From: Branchipolynoe longqiensis
Lineage: Eukaryota; Annelida; Polychaeta; Phyllodocida; Polynoidae
Length of the DNA: 64,000 nt
Direction of reading: 5' to 3'
Assembly: GCA_030323885.1 (NCBI GenBank)
Contig: CM059192.1
Coordinates: 62,923,593 to 62,987,592, forward strand
Shown here: piece by piece, positions 63,001 through 64,000 of the stretch
Position numbering within the stretch: the first letter of the stretch is position 1
Layout of the letters: every line of letters begins with the position of its first letter
Translations under genes and position numbers: made by a program
Notes under the pieces: model-generated
What the model saw: only the letters and a program-made list of their open reading frames with translations
The model's database searches: none
Told to the model about the DNA's origin: nothing

Positions 63001-63787
63001 AAATGGACTCCCCATACACGAAAACCTCTGAAAAATGGTGTCATTTATGGTTCTACTACTTTTGGTTCTCAACTTATTGCAGCGCCTGACTCCGGATGGT
63101 GGCCATCTTGGATTTGTCCAATATGGCCGCCACAGCTTGAGTCCGGCTTGGCTCCCTCGAGAAATTGGTAAGTTCTGGTTATCTCTAACCCTCGTTCAAA
63201 AATGGTGCTTGTGGAACGATTTGAACAAGCCGGGTGTTTTTTTAGCTTAAGCCCCCTGACTAGTTGGAGAACGCCGATATACCAATTACAATTTCATATG
63301 CCAACAAAATTAGGAAAATACACAATATATTTGGGAAAGTACACATTTCTTTTCACTCGAGAACCCAAATAGGAAATTTGGGGTCAGCAGATCTGCTCTT
63401 CAAATTTGGGATATAAAACTAAGTCATTTTCTTTTACAGTACTAGCAAAAAATAATTATTCATATTTGTGCCACTGAGGTTTTCTCAATGATTGAAATGA
63501 GCTAGTTGAAAAGCTCAACCTGCAGAAGTAAGTGAGCTGCTCACCACAGACTGGGACGCTACAGAACTGCCAGGCACCTGAGGCGCTGTCGGTGTAGCAC
63601 CATGGCTCCTTCTTGAAGGCGCTTGGGTTCCGACAGAAATTCTCCGCCTGCACGATGCCTCCATCAGCCCGGAAGTCCTCGTCCTGGAAGTGGTGCATGC
63701 CGGTGTCCCAGCGCTGGCACGGCTGGCCGGACACGGTGACATTAAGGTCACCTCGGTACTCAGTACCGGGGATGGTGTACCGGCAAA
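20518..63787 (-). CDS. gene span: kringle-MAM-LDLa-ENaC/ASIC mosaic channel (partial, 14 exons)
   Basis: Fourteen minus-strand exons listed separately appear to form one gene. Thirteen have matching phases in series: 1-1, 1-2, 2-1, 1-1, then (skipping the half kringle at 49420) 1-0, 0-1, 1-1, 1-1, 1-1, 1-2, 2-1, 1-0, 0-0. The five 3' exons follow the ASIC/ENaC extracellular order: wrist/finger, the DFVH and CSYNSLPCG segment, [18 protein letters not shown], and [10 protein letters not shown]. The expected product is a plasma-membrane sodium-permeable channel subunit with adhesive or protein-binding modules outside the cell. Neither membrane helix lies in the recognised exons: TM1 should be upstream (right) and TM2 downstream (left). 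No trypsin domain was found, so a plasminogen-like protease is unlikely. One continuous transcript is inferred, not shown. Confidence 0.7.
20617..21042. other. AT-rich intron, nothing recognised
   Basis: Strongly AT-rich, especially 20870-21040, with runs of ata/tat. No element boundary was recognised before the inverted repeat at 21043. Confidence 0.5.
21043..21885 (+). repeat. left inverted arm
   Basis: The reverse complement matches 26695-28129. The 85-residue frame on the minus strand (21316-21573) and its twin at 27613-27861 are an effect of the arm similarity and need not be genes. A CAG tip is followed by a degenerate tRNA-like stretch. Confidence 0.8.
22040..23200 (+). pseudogene. 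DIRS-like RNase H and tyrosine recombinase relic
   Basis: RNase H (about 22045-22320) shows [15 protein letters not shown] and [13 protein letters not shown]. The recombinase N-terminus follows (about 22413-22690: [30 protein letters not shown]), then [20 protein letters not shown], and near 23160 the C-terminal [15 protein letters not shown], in which the usual HxLRRG Arg is replaced by Trp. Several frames are needed. The family differs from the two Ngaro copies. The catalytic Tyr region is missing because at about 23200 the sequence switches to antisense reverse transcriptase. The frame is dead. Confidence 0.75.
23060..23900. repeat. 430-bp tandem duplication spanning a recombinase/reverse-transcriptase junction
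   Basis: Two direct copies, about 23085-23490 and about 23510-23900, share cattacagacaactataaag (23100 and 23523), the following recombinase segment, the switch into antisense reverse transcriptase, and cggcgggcc/ctccctgagg words. Since both copies contain the junction, it formed before the duplication. The second copy lacks about 50 bp at the junction. Confidence 0.75.
23190..24940 (-). pseudogene. antisense Ngaro/DIRS-type reverse transcriptase relic
   Basis: On the minus strand, 24640-24540 reads [19 protein letters not shown], matching the start of the Ngaro domain. It is followed by [31 protein letters not shown] (motif A), [12 protein letters not shown] (motif B) and IYGDDFVW (motif C, YGDD rather than the YLDD of the other copies). 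The thumb-side segment [17 protein letters not shown] falls at about 23860. Frames change near 24140 and 23960. A second partial copy of the 3' portion lies at 23190-23500. Orientation is opposite to the recombinase relic on its left. Confidence 0.8.
24940..25138. other. GC-rich flank, nothing firm
   Basis: It may be the 5' linker of the antisense retrotransposon (Pro/Ala-rich in minus frames), but no motif confirms this. Confidence 0.35.
25139..25442. mobile_element. small inverted-repeat (MITE-like) element, 304 bp
   Basis: Ends are gtaaatcgcaaacccc and its reverse complement ggggtttgcgatttac. Subterminal gatttccta and aatcacaaacc words are also inverted, giving arms of about 60 bp. An extra partial unit (aaatcgcaaaccct) precedes the left end. 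No coding capacity. The target duplication is not clear. Confidence 0.65.
25748..26092 (-). mobile_element. tRNA-derived SINE, full length
   Basis: Read on the minus strand from 26092: a tRNA-like head with A-box-like tggccgaatgagttag and B-box gggttcgaaccc, then the body shared with other copies (gataatgtgac, gatatcaggtcatgg, acgggtaccgac region), ending gttgctaggacg and an A-rich (CAAA)-like tail at about 25748-25765. The head is a promoter relic and not a functional tRNA gene. Confidence 0.85.
26093..26700. repeat. ATGT/ATGC-rich microsatellite block
   Basis: Irregular runs of tatg, tgtg, gcat and cata. Long open frames of Met/Tyr/Cys/Val on both strands are by-products of the 4-bp period. 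Near 26590-26640 the motif becomes atacatccat. Confidence 0.9.
26695..28129 (-). repeat. right inverted arm (split by a MITE)
   Basis: Mirror of 21043-21885. The tip region read inward from 28129 has an A-box-like tgcgctatgatgg and a B-box-like ggttcaattacc about 30 bp later, so the terminus includes a pol III promoter-like, tRNA-derived stretch. Interrupted at 26896-27562. Confidence 0.8.
26896..27562. mobile_element. Harbinger-type MITE, 667 bp
   Basis: Ends are ggggctgtcacactacgacg and its inverted counterpart ending agtgtgacagggg. TAA is duplicated at both sides (26893-26895 and 27563-27565). The interior has no gene but is dense in aacgt/acgtt/gacgt words. The termini match the autonomous-size PIF/Harbinger element at 39497-43742. 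It is inserted inside the right arm of the 7.1-kb element. Confidence 0.85.
28135..28380. repeat. AT-rich tandem repeat (tatattataatatc)
   Basis: Degenerate tandem copies of about 14-16 bp. No coding value. Confidence 0.85.
28513..28595 (-). CDS. ENaC/ASIC exon: [10 protein letters not shown] segment
   Basis: 83 bp between acceptor tcttttgttctcag and donor gtattg; phase 1-0. It reads [20 protein letters not shown] and then HQAKGVK. In ASIC-like channels this is the G..GL...L......Y.......G.KV palm segment that comes after the CYTFN motif and before the GF.LAPGF motif. The exons on both sides supply exactly those parts in matching phase. The donor (gtattg) is weaker than consensus but usable. 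Confidence 0.8.
28600..29214. other. intron, nothing recognised
   Basis: There is a C run at 28905-28915. The sequence around 29100-29160 is GC-richer without a recognisable domain. Confidence 0.5.
29215..30170. repeat. minisatellite of about 86 bp with an internal (ATG)n
   Basis: About eleven head-to-tail units. Each has a constant part of about 60 bp (gtaaacaaaccgatgggcg, then tcactactggagcagcacac and agtactgaatccaaac) and a variable run of 4 to 15 atg triplets ending gatggtaaag. Units differ in length mainly through the triplet run. All frames are open on both strands because the array is low-complexity; no gene is implied. Confidence 0.95.
30240..31245. repeat. tandem array with a unit of about 205 bp
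   Basis: Five copies. Markers are gcaaaacgtttattttattc, aattaatagaaatgcagaac, gcggtttgtgtctaggtgg and tttagagatatttcac, with starts near 30258, 30459, 30639, 30845 and 31052. The second copy lacks about 20 bp. It follows the 86-bp array directly. Confidence 0.9.
31246..32190. other. intron, nothing firm
   Basis: No domain recognised. An aataaa-type signal lies near 31708, after a stretch that could be a degenerate LTR end (31560-31760), but no paired terminus was found. A C-rich run lies at 32240-32295. Confidence 0.4.
32352..32464 (-). CDS. ENaC/ASIC exon: FGVCYTFN segment
   Basis: 113 bp, acceptor ttttcctaaatcag, donor gtgagt; phase 2-1. It reads [16 protein letters not shown], then [20 protein letters not shown]. 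The FG.CYTFN signature, preceded by a two-cysteine C.YN..PCG segment, is diagnostic of the DEG/ENaC/ASIC superfamily. The split codons at both ends join correctly to the neighbouring ASC exons. This is the firmest evidence that the gene encodes an amiloride-sensitive-type sodium channel. Confidence 0.93.
32624..33302. mobile_element. Harbinger-type MITE, 679 bp (inverse-oriented relative of 26896-27562)
   Basis: The left end taccccTGTCACACTACGACG and the right end terminate in the shared tgtcac/gtgacag-type inverted tips (right copy reads gtggcagggc). TTA is duplicated at 32621-32623 and 33303-33305. The interior is related to the copy at 26896 in opposite orientation and is rich in acgt words. 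Confidence 0.85.
33306..33640 (-). mobile_element. degenerate SINE copy or copies
   Basis: Two body-like stretches occur (caggctaggtagcaacaagt near 33352; ccaggctaggtaatggcgat near 33512). A tRNA-like B-box relic (reverse complement of gggattcaaaacc) lies near 33570. This suggests one SINE copy inserted beside or inside another. No tail is intact. Confidence 0.55.
33788..33848 (-). CDS. ENaC/ASIC exon: [10 protein letters not shown] segment
   Basis: A 61-bp mini-exon, acceptor ctctacttgacag, donor gtttga; phase 1-2. With the split codon it reads [20 protein letters not shown]. In ASIC-type proteins a segment of this kind (..F...AGHD..D.....C) lies just before the C.Y....C region supplied by the next exon. 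It contains an N-glycosylation sequon (NST). The family call depends mostly on phase and context, since the exon is short and the donor is not strong. Confidence 0.7.
34050..34235 (-). mobile_element. SINE copy, head missing
   Basis: It shows cctagcaacatctaaggtta, tcaggacgggtac and the cactcatggcgac body words, with a tail-like tgtttgttgtgg start. It ends near 34235 without a tRNA-like head. Confidence 0.7.
34340..35985. repeat. 34-bp satellite, about 47 copies
   Basis: The unit gtgtagagcatactgactta plus atgaaatatagact is repeated for 1.6 kb. There is a frequent 32-bp variant lacking gt, and swaps of gcatac/gtatac. One interruption at 34830-34925 contains unrelated T/G-rich sequence. Confidence 0.97.
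36070..36420 (+). pseudogene. 3' end of a LINE (CR1/L2/Jockey-type) ORF2
   Basis: Plus-strand frames give [13 protein letters not shown] text (tgcattggctgccaataaaag), [17 protein letters not shown], then [19 protein letters not shown] and an AASVDNL-like end. This is the familiar C-terminus of non-LTR retrotransposon ORF2 proteins (LHWLP, then a Y-G-R-x-F and LWNxLP-like stretch). Stops and shifts are many. Only the last 100 or so codons remain, as expected from 5' truncation. Confidence 0.75.
36612..36983. mobile_element. probable solo LTR, 372 bp
   Basis: Starts TGTAGGCACC and ends GGTCCTACA, so termini are TGTAGG/CCTACA. It contains a TATA-like tgtatataacc near 36789 and aataaact near 36933, in the order expected of an LTR. 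GC content is much higher than the flanks. A clean 5-bp target duplication was not seen. Confidence 0.55.
37059..37245. mobile_element. Tc1/mariner-pogo-like MITE, 187 bp
   Basis: TIRs cagtggaaccccgttataacg and cgttataacgggtttcactg are flanked by TA on both sides. No coding capacity. Confidence 0.85.
37433..37537 (-). CDS. ENaC/ASIC exon: wrist/finger segment
   Basis: 105 bp, acceptor ttattctttctttcag, donor gtatgc; phase 1-1. It reads [20 protein letters not shown], then [14 protein letters not shown]. Sequence similarity to ASIC proteins is weak, but in the family a variable acidic stretch of this length lies between the first extracellular strand and the D(F/I)...C.Y segment. The phase fits both the LDLa exon upstream and the mini-exon downstream. 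The excellent polypyrimidine tract supports a real exon. Confidence 0.65.
37560..37878 (-). mobile_element. tRNA-derived SINE, near full length
   Basis: Minus strand: the head has A-box tggctcaatcggtagagcgc and B-box gagttcgaatccc at 37875-37810, followed by the shared body (gatactgtg... tgacaagtatcaa, cacattatcctgatactgag in plus orientation). It ends cctagcaacagc near 37580. Its head differs from the one at 26000-26092 although the body is shared. Confidence 0.85.
38083..38461. mobile_element. Harbinger-type MITE, 379 bp
   Basis: Left end taccccTGTCACATTACAACG, right end CGTCGTAATGTGACAGGGC. TTA is duplicated at 38080-38082 and 38462-38464. The interior is rich in cgacg and cgcgcc words and differs from the larger MITEs, although the tips agree. 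Confidence 0.85.
38478..39377. repeat. 37/38-bp satellite, about 24 copies
   Basis: Unit agaagggaatactaagcatt plus aagcattagttgtgtat. Variants carry tgctgtat or tgatgtat and cattaagcttgt. Head-to-tail over 0.9 kb, between two Harbinger-type elements. Confidence 0.97.
39963..41867 (+). pseudogene. Harbinger-associated Myb/SANT-like DNA-binding protein (at least two exons)
   Basis: In PIF/Harbinger elements a second protein with a Myb/SANT trihelix domain escorts the transposase to the TIRs. The domain is seen at 40351-40590: [20 protein letters not shown], then [22 protein letters not shown] and [18 protein letters not shown] Ser/Pro-rich N-terminal part precedes it in another frame (40085-40354), so a frameshift lies near 40350. 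A donor-like site (ctgcagaact|gtaagt, about 40590) and acceptor (gtcttgcag, about 40946) suggest an intron. The second exon (40947-41867) is acidic and then Pro/Gln-rich. aataaa near 42131 could end the message. Confidence 0.65.
42285..42465. repeat. CT-rich low-complexity tract inside the transposase 3' end
   Basis: Runs of ctctctct, tttccc and tctccctc. Read on the minus strand they form a Glu/Arg-rich artificial tail after the catalytic region. Confidence 0.85.
42344..43240 (-). pseudogene. PIF/Harbinger DDE transposase (deleted and mutated)
   Basis: N-terminus (43237 downward) starts [20 protein letters not shown] and continues to [20 protein letters not shown] and [17 protein letters not shown], typical of Harbinger transposases. 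At about 42960 the text jumps to [16 protein letters not shown] and [20 protein letters not shown], skipping the roughly 70 residues normally between. A frame change follows. In the other frame the first catalytic block reads [14 protein letters not shown], where active relatives have GALDGKH, so the first catalytic Asp is Gly. A later block [17 protein letters not shown] keeps its Asp. The 3' end is replaced by a CT-rich tract. Convergent with the Myb-like gene. Confidence 0.85.
43845..43946 (-). CDS. LDL-receptor class A exon
   Basis: 102 bp, acceptor catctgtgctgccag, donor gtatgc; phase 1-1. It reads [20 protein letters not shown], then [13 protein letters not shown]. The spacing C-x(4)-C-x(5)-C...D-C..GDDE is the LDLa pattern with the calcium-binding acidic end. 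One of the usual six cysteines (before NG) is replaced by Ser, so one disulfide would be incomplete. A symmetric phase-1 exon is the classic shuffled extracellular module. It joins directly in phase to the first ENaC exon. Confidence 0.9.
44097..44692. repeat. 62-bp minisatellite with a built-in palindrome
   Basis: Nearly ten copies, all very similar. Each unit contains tagattcaa, then 7 bp, then ttgaatcta, a perfect 9-bp inverted repeat, and cccgcctta. Low divergence suggests recent expansion or gene-conversion-like homogenisation. Confidence 0.96.
44700..45377. other. intron with a short tandem array
   Basis: Three diverged copies of about 60-63 bp at 44953-45143 (marker gatgaggtgaaggt followed by aataatcaataat and tagttgttaact). 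A further stray palindromic unit end lies at 44735-44760. No gene. Confidence 0.6.
45378..45488 (-). CDS. LDL-receptor class A exon
   Basis: 111 bp, acceptor acgtcctcccacccacag, donor gtaagt; phase 1-1. It reads [19 protein letters not shown], then [17 protein letters not shown]. All six cysteines and the DCSDNSDE calcium-binding motif are present, so this repeat should fold normally. Together with the exon at 43845 it forms a pair of LDLa modules between the MAM domain and the channel part. Splice sites are near consensus. Confidence 0.95.
45489..45938. other. intron, nothing recognised
   Basis: No repeat or domain was seen. Confidence 0.5.
45939..46149 (-). CDS. MAM domain exon, C-terminal part
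   Basis: 211 bp, acceptor tgtgtatcccacgacag, donor gtatgt; phase 0-1. It starts [15 protein letters not shown] and ends [20 protein letters not shown]. The closing AIDD(V/I)....GSC is the hallmark end of MAM domains (meprin, A5, mu protein-tyrosine-phosphatase), which mediate cell-surface protein contacts. The exon follows the 47139-47287 exon in phase 0. Its acceptor lies at the edge of a 30-bp minisatellite whose units keep the same reading frame open upstream. Confidence 0.92.
46150..46465. repeat. 30-bp minisatellite abutting an exon
   Basis: About ten copies of cacatgtacctacacagcgg plus ggacttagtg. On the minus strand each unit reads ten residues ([10 protein letters not shown]), so all frames keep step, and each carries a ctgtgtag|gt stretch that resembles a splice acceptor. 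The last, diverged unit supplies the real acceptor of the MAM exon. Confidence 0.95.
46640..46885 (+). mobile_element. SINE copy in plus orientation
   Basis: The head relic has B-box-like gggttcgaatctc near 46730. The body includes ataatgtgactgagtggg, atatcaggtcatgg and gtcggtaccg, and the copy ends tgatatgaccttagatt without an A-rich tail. Confidence 0.75.
46886..46998. mobile_element. Tigger/pogo-like transposon fragment
   Basis: The sequence ends tcgacaaccgaggtttcagtg, the inverse of a cactgaaacctcggttgtcg terminus common in pogo/Tigger-type elements. The left side (gttaaggaacgg) may be the other, worn terminus. It adjoins the SINE end. Confidence 0.5.
47139..47287 (-). CDS. MAM domain exon, middle part
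   Basis: 149 bp, acceptor ttctctttgcgcag, donor gtgtgt; phase 1-0. It reads [20 protein letters not shown], then [20 protein letters not shown] and TPVLTVISE. The A.L.SP.L......CL.F.(Y/F) pattern is the central strand-Cys region of MAM domains. It joins the 54252-54410 exon in phase 1 and the 45939-46149 exon in phase 0, giving a domain of about 170 residues, which is normal. Confidence 0.9.
47350..48558. repeat. 64-bp minisatellite, about 19 copies
   Basis: Unit ttggggtgtgcgggtgtggg, tgttcatggtacattagttg, ataaagaaggggcactttcc, gtag. Variants are gttgttaaag and short forms. It begins about 60 bp upstream of the MAM middle exon acceptor. Confidence 0.97.
48559..49419. other. intron, nothing firm
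   Basis: A fragment like the SINE body (ctatcaatgccgagtggcag...gtagtgacaagt) lies at about 48575-48615 and a (ttta)n run at 48880-48910. No gene. Confidence 0.5.
49420..49595 (-). CDS. kringle exon, second half, phase-incompatible with its neighbours
   Basis: 176 bp, acceptor gtctattgttcag, donor gtacgc; phase 2-1. It reads [20 protein letters not shown], then [19 protein letters not shown] and [10 protein letters not shown]. The N-YCR..........WCY.TD....ED C.VP.C arrangement is a kringle C-terminal half with four of the six cysteines. Phase-2 internal kringle introns are known. The exon lies between two MAM exons that fit each other in phase 1 without it. No partner with the first half was recognised between 49596 and 54251. 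It could be an alternative cassette, a leftover, or an assembly effect. Confidence 0.8.
49618..50712. repeat. 43-bp minisatellite, about 25 copies
   Basis: Unit cagcctctgtacacctgcca, tatatacatgcaggctgtgt, tat. Variants are cccctatacac, tccaggctgc and an insertion of ccca. Long Cys/Tyr-rich frames on the plus strand are by-products. It begins about 25 bp from the kringle exon acceptor. Confidence 0.97.
50713..50972. other. intron, nothing recognised
   Basis: No feature seen. Confidence 0.4.
50973..51594. mobile_element. possible 622-bp element with TAGATAAAAGATTCACC termini
   Basis: Ends are tagataaaagattcacc and ggtgaatcttttatcta. Flanking 9-mers gttgtcagt and atcgtcagt agree at 7 of 9. The termini match the 65-bp hairpin at 56625-56689. 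A short tandem repeat lies inside (51236-51345). No gene. Confidence 0.6.
51236..51345. repeat. short tandem repeat
   Basis: Four units of about 27 bp alternating caaaatgtaccacctgacta with catcagcaaat or ccctcagtcaat. Confidence 0.85.
51595..53120. other. intron, no gene recognised
   Basis: A SINE body fragment (ctatcctaataacgctgagc ... gacaagtatcaattgttaag) lies at about 52040-52110. A minus-strand frame of 158 codons at 52467-52943 has no recognisable family, skewed composition and no splice support. A C run lies at 52955-52966. Confidence 0.5.
53125..53372 (-). mobile_element. SINE of a second family, copy 1
   Basis: Shares gacccaagggatttttaacc, tgacgctgtaagttatacac and agcggtggaaatccaaattg with the copy at 54545-54765. 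The right end, read on minus, resembles a tRNA head (gttagcgtgtctgacttg...). Confidence 0.75.
53500..53582 (-). mobile_element. tRNA-like SINE head
   Basis: Minus strand: ggagcctcaatagtctaatg, gttaggacgctagcc, then gggttcgaaacc. A and B boxes are correctly spaced, but the cloverleaf is poor, so this is a SINE head rather than a tRNA gene. Confidence 0.6.
53640..53732 (+). mobile_element. SINE 3' tail fragment
   Basis: gtcctgatatgaccttagat, gttgctaggacgtc, then an A-rich caacaacaaacaaac tail; the same family as at 1690. Confidence 0.7.
53733..54251. other. intron, nothing recognised
   Basis: Short direct repeat gatacctacaaacaaatt at 53820-53850. No gene. Confidence 0.5.
54252..54410 (-). CDS. 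MAM domain exon, N-terminal part
   Basis: 159 bp, acceptor gtttctgctgaacag, donor gtaagg; phase 1-1. It reads [20 protein letters not shown] and then [20 protein letters not shown]. The C(S/D)F(D/E)...(C/L)CGY......D...W.R pattern opens MAM domains. Its 3' phase fits the MAM middle exon at 47139-47287 directly, skipping the half kringle at 49420. Being symmetric (1-1), this piece alone could also be skipped or moved without breaking the frame. Confidence 0.85.
54545..54765 (-). mobile_element. SINE of a second family, copy 2
   Basis: Same body words as 53125-53372. The head on the minus strand includes ggtcagactcctaatctgag and gcggttcgattcccc (B-box). Divergence between the copies is moderate. 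Confidence 0.8.
55010..55975. repeat. AT-rich tandem repeats (about 78-bp higher-order unit)
   Basis: The unit ttcctattaacatacagcta, aacttatagcttatatgatt, atacttatatggttatactt, acatgattatact is repeated in full at 55020-55370 and degenerates to 55975. Interrupted at 55380-55540 by unrelated sequence with a (gt)n run. Confidence 0.9.
56086..56219 (-). CDS. kringle exon, second half
   Basis: 134 bp, acceptor tttccttggttaccag, donor gtgagt; phase 2-1. It reads [20 protein letters not shown], then [12 protein letters not shown]. The YCRNPD....YCY.....W..C.V..C pattern is a canonical kringle C-terminal half (cysteines 3 to 6, the last split by the intron context). It follows the 56932-57028 exon in phase 2, as in plasminogen-type kringles. 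Confidence 0.92.
56625..56689. mobile_element. 65-bp hairpin MITE
   Basis: Arms tagataaaggattcaccctg and cagggtgaatctgttatcta with a 25-bp loop. Flanking 9-mers cgtattagc and cgtattaac agree at 8 of 9, consistent with a 9-bp target duplication. Confidence 0.75.
56932..57028 (-). CDS. kringle exon, first half
   Basis: 97 bp, acceptor tgtctgaacctttgtag, donor gtaagt; phase 1-2. It reads [20 protein letters not shown], then [12 protein letters not shown]. This matches the kringle opening C.......Y.G....T..G..C.PW. With 56086-56219 it makes one complete kringle of about 75 residues, a disulfide-stabilised extracellular binding module. It carries an N-glycosylation sequon (NKT). Confidence 0.9.
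57074..57649 (+). repeat. 69-bp minisatellite with an open 23-residue frame
   Basis: About six full copies of ctgatgtcataaccgccttc, gggttcaaaccgtcactcac, cacctggcgcttttatactc, ctccagcat, from about 57200 to 57620. As 69 is a multiple of three, one plus-strand frame stays open for 191 codons, starting near 57074. No splice or promoter support; antisense to the host gene. Confidence 0.9.
57650..58044. other. intron, nothing recognised
   Basis: No domain or repeat seen. Confidence 0.5.
58045..58312. mobile_element. hAT-like MITE, 268 bp
   Basis: Termini CAGGGTTCATAC and, inverted, GTATGGGAACCCTG-like (right end catacgaaccctg). The interior has many aattcaag/cttttcaa words typical of a common hAT-derived MITE type. 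An 8-bp target duplication is not evident. Confidence 0.65.
58414..58850 (+). repeat. possible non-autonomous Ngaro-type remnant
   Basis: The left part, taattgttcatgatatgggtaatttg, resembles the Ngaro A repeat. The right part (gggttgagagtgatgagttt ... ttgattgaataaatgc) resembles the start and the polyadenylation part of the B repeat. About 400 bp lie between, without coding capacity. Weak similarity only. Confidence 0.35.
58904..59155 (+). repeat. left TIR of the CXC/PIN element
   Basis: Matches the right TIR inverted; the strongest block is 59050-59150. It contains a T run and the word gatggcca, which the right arm also has. Confidence 0.85.
59713..62567 (-). pseudogene. CXC/PIN-like protein of unknown function (putative transposon protein)
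   Basis: Minus-strand frames from about 62567 to 59713 line up as one protein broken by stops and shifts. In order: a cysteine-containing N-terminal part (62378-61959); a conserved middle with [13 protein letters not shown] (about 61620), [21 protein letters not shown] (about 61400) and [12 protein letters not shown]; then [18 protein letters not shown] plus [19 protein letters not shown] (60398-60560), whose EAD and D-x-D spacing resembles a PIN/FEN1-like nuclease; and a C-terminal cluster [17 protein letters not shown] (about 59800) with CKCRDGC, like a CXC/tesmin zinc-binding region. I recall similar uncharacterised proteins in many invertebrate and fish genomes. The function is inferred only. 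Confidence 0.6.
62960..63257 (-). repeat. right TIR of the CXC/PIN element
   Basis: Inverted counterpart of 58904-59155, starting caccatttttgaacg and reaching cctagaatcggcaaaataac at its inner side. It includes two mentions of gatggccatcttgg-type sequence. Confidence 0.85.
63258..63544. other. intron, nothing recognised
   Basis: No feature seen. Confidence 0.5.
63545..63787 (-). CDS. complete kringle in a single exon
   Basis: 243 bp, acceptor gactggtgctgttcag, donor gtgagc; phase 1-1. It reads [40 protein letters not shown], then [20 protein letters not shown] and WQFCSVPVC. All six kringle cysteines and the FCRNP/WCYT signatures are present. Unlike the next kringle it has no internal intron, so the two did not arise by a simple recent exon duplication. 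It is the most upstream module visible; upstream exons (signal or TM1) must lie beyond 64000. Confidence 0.95.
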
Positions 63788-64000
63788 CTGAACAGCACCA
63801 GTCTCAGTGATTACTCATGGTTTATACAGCTATTCATCAACCAAATTTAAGGCCTTTTTAGGGTCTTTTCGGGAAAGAAATGAATTGTTTAAGGCCGAAT
63901 AAATTTAACATTATAATGATTATATGTATACATGTGAACGCTTTATGGTCTTACTTCACCAGGGTTCTGTATACTATTTTTATAAAGCAAAACAAGTATA

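Larger units (their letters stand above)
58904..63257. mobile_element. 4.35-kb TIR element carrying a CXC/PIN-like gene
   Basis: Inverted terminal repeats of about 250 bp: the left (58904-59155) and the reverse complement of the right (about 62960-63257) share aggggg[t/c]ttaa at the tip, then gttccacaagcaccattttt, gtagaaccataaatgacacc and ttattttgccgattctaggt. The left arm has lost about 40 bp relative to the right. The minus strand between them is one decayed gene. The TIRs bracket the gene closely. A target duplication could not be fixed. The element sits in the intron between two kringles. Confidence 0.8.

Noticed and set aside
49420..63787. a plasminogen/HGF-like serine protease gene because of the kringles
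   Set aside because: No trypsin-like domain (GDSGGP-type motifs) was seen; the downstream exons are LDLa and ENaC.
1..64000. CRISPR-like repeat arrays
   Set aside because: All arrays are direct head-to-tail tandem repeats without unique spacers, and the DNA is eukaryotic.

Overview
This is non-bacterial DNA: a stretch of an animal genome that is mostly introns, transposon debris and minisatellites, with one intron-rich host gene on the minus strand. Consensus splice sites, tRNA-derived SINE copies, a Polinton relic, Ngaro-type tyrosine-recombinase retrotransposons, PIF/Harbinger elements and abundant minisatellites point to a marine invertebrate. A cephalochordate such as an amphioxus would fit, but that is inference; no species-diagnostic gene was seen.

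Host gene (minus strand, about 63787 down to 20518 and continuing beyond the left edge). Fourteen exons can be placed by conserved domains and GT/AG sites. In transcript order they encode a kringle (one exon), a kringle (two exons), the first part of a MAM domain, half a kringle, the rest of the MAM domain, two LDL-receptor class A repeats, and five consecutive pieces of the extracellular region of a DEG/ENaC/ASIC (ASC family) sodium channel. Reading phases agree at every junction except those of the half kringle. The product appears to be an ENaC-type channel whose extracellular region carries kringle, MAM and LDLa modules. The first membrane segment should lie to the right of the window and the second to the left.

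Mobile DNA, left to right: a decayed Polinton/Maverick relic (2.1-4.7 kb, minus strand: integrase, small conserved proteins, packaging ATPase); a Ngaro-like copy (5.1-9.86 kb) fused to a Ty3/gypsy fragment (9.86-12.3 kb); a second Ngaro-like copy (14.85-20.19 kb) that keeps its 3' split direct repeats; a 7.1-kb inverted-repeat structure (21.04-28.13 kb) holding further recombinase and reverse-transcriptase pieces in opposite orientations; a 4.25-kb PIF/Harbinger element (39.5-43.7 kb) and three MITEs with the same termini; and a 4.35-kb element with long terminal inverted repeats (58.9-63.26 kb) that encloses a decayed gene for a protein with a PIN/FEN-like nuclease motif and a cysteine-rich C-terminus. 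The last is the best candidate for an under-described transposon type.

Tandem repeats fill much of the introns (periods of about 30, 34, 37, 43, 46, 62, 64, 69, 86, 109 and 205 bp), and several begin within about 100 bp of an exon. Almost all mobile-element genes carry stops, frameshifts or lost catalytic residues. The only sequence that looks maintained is the host exon set.
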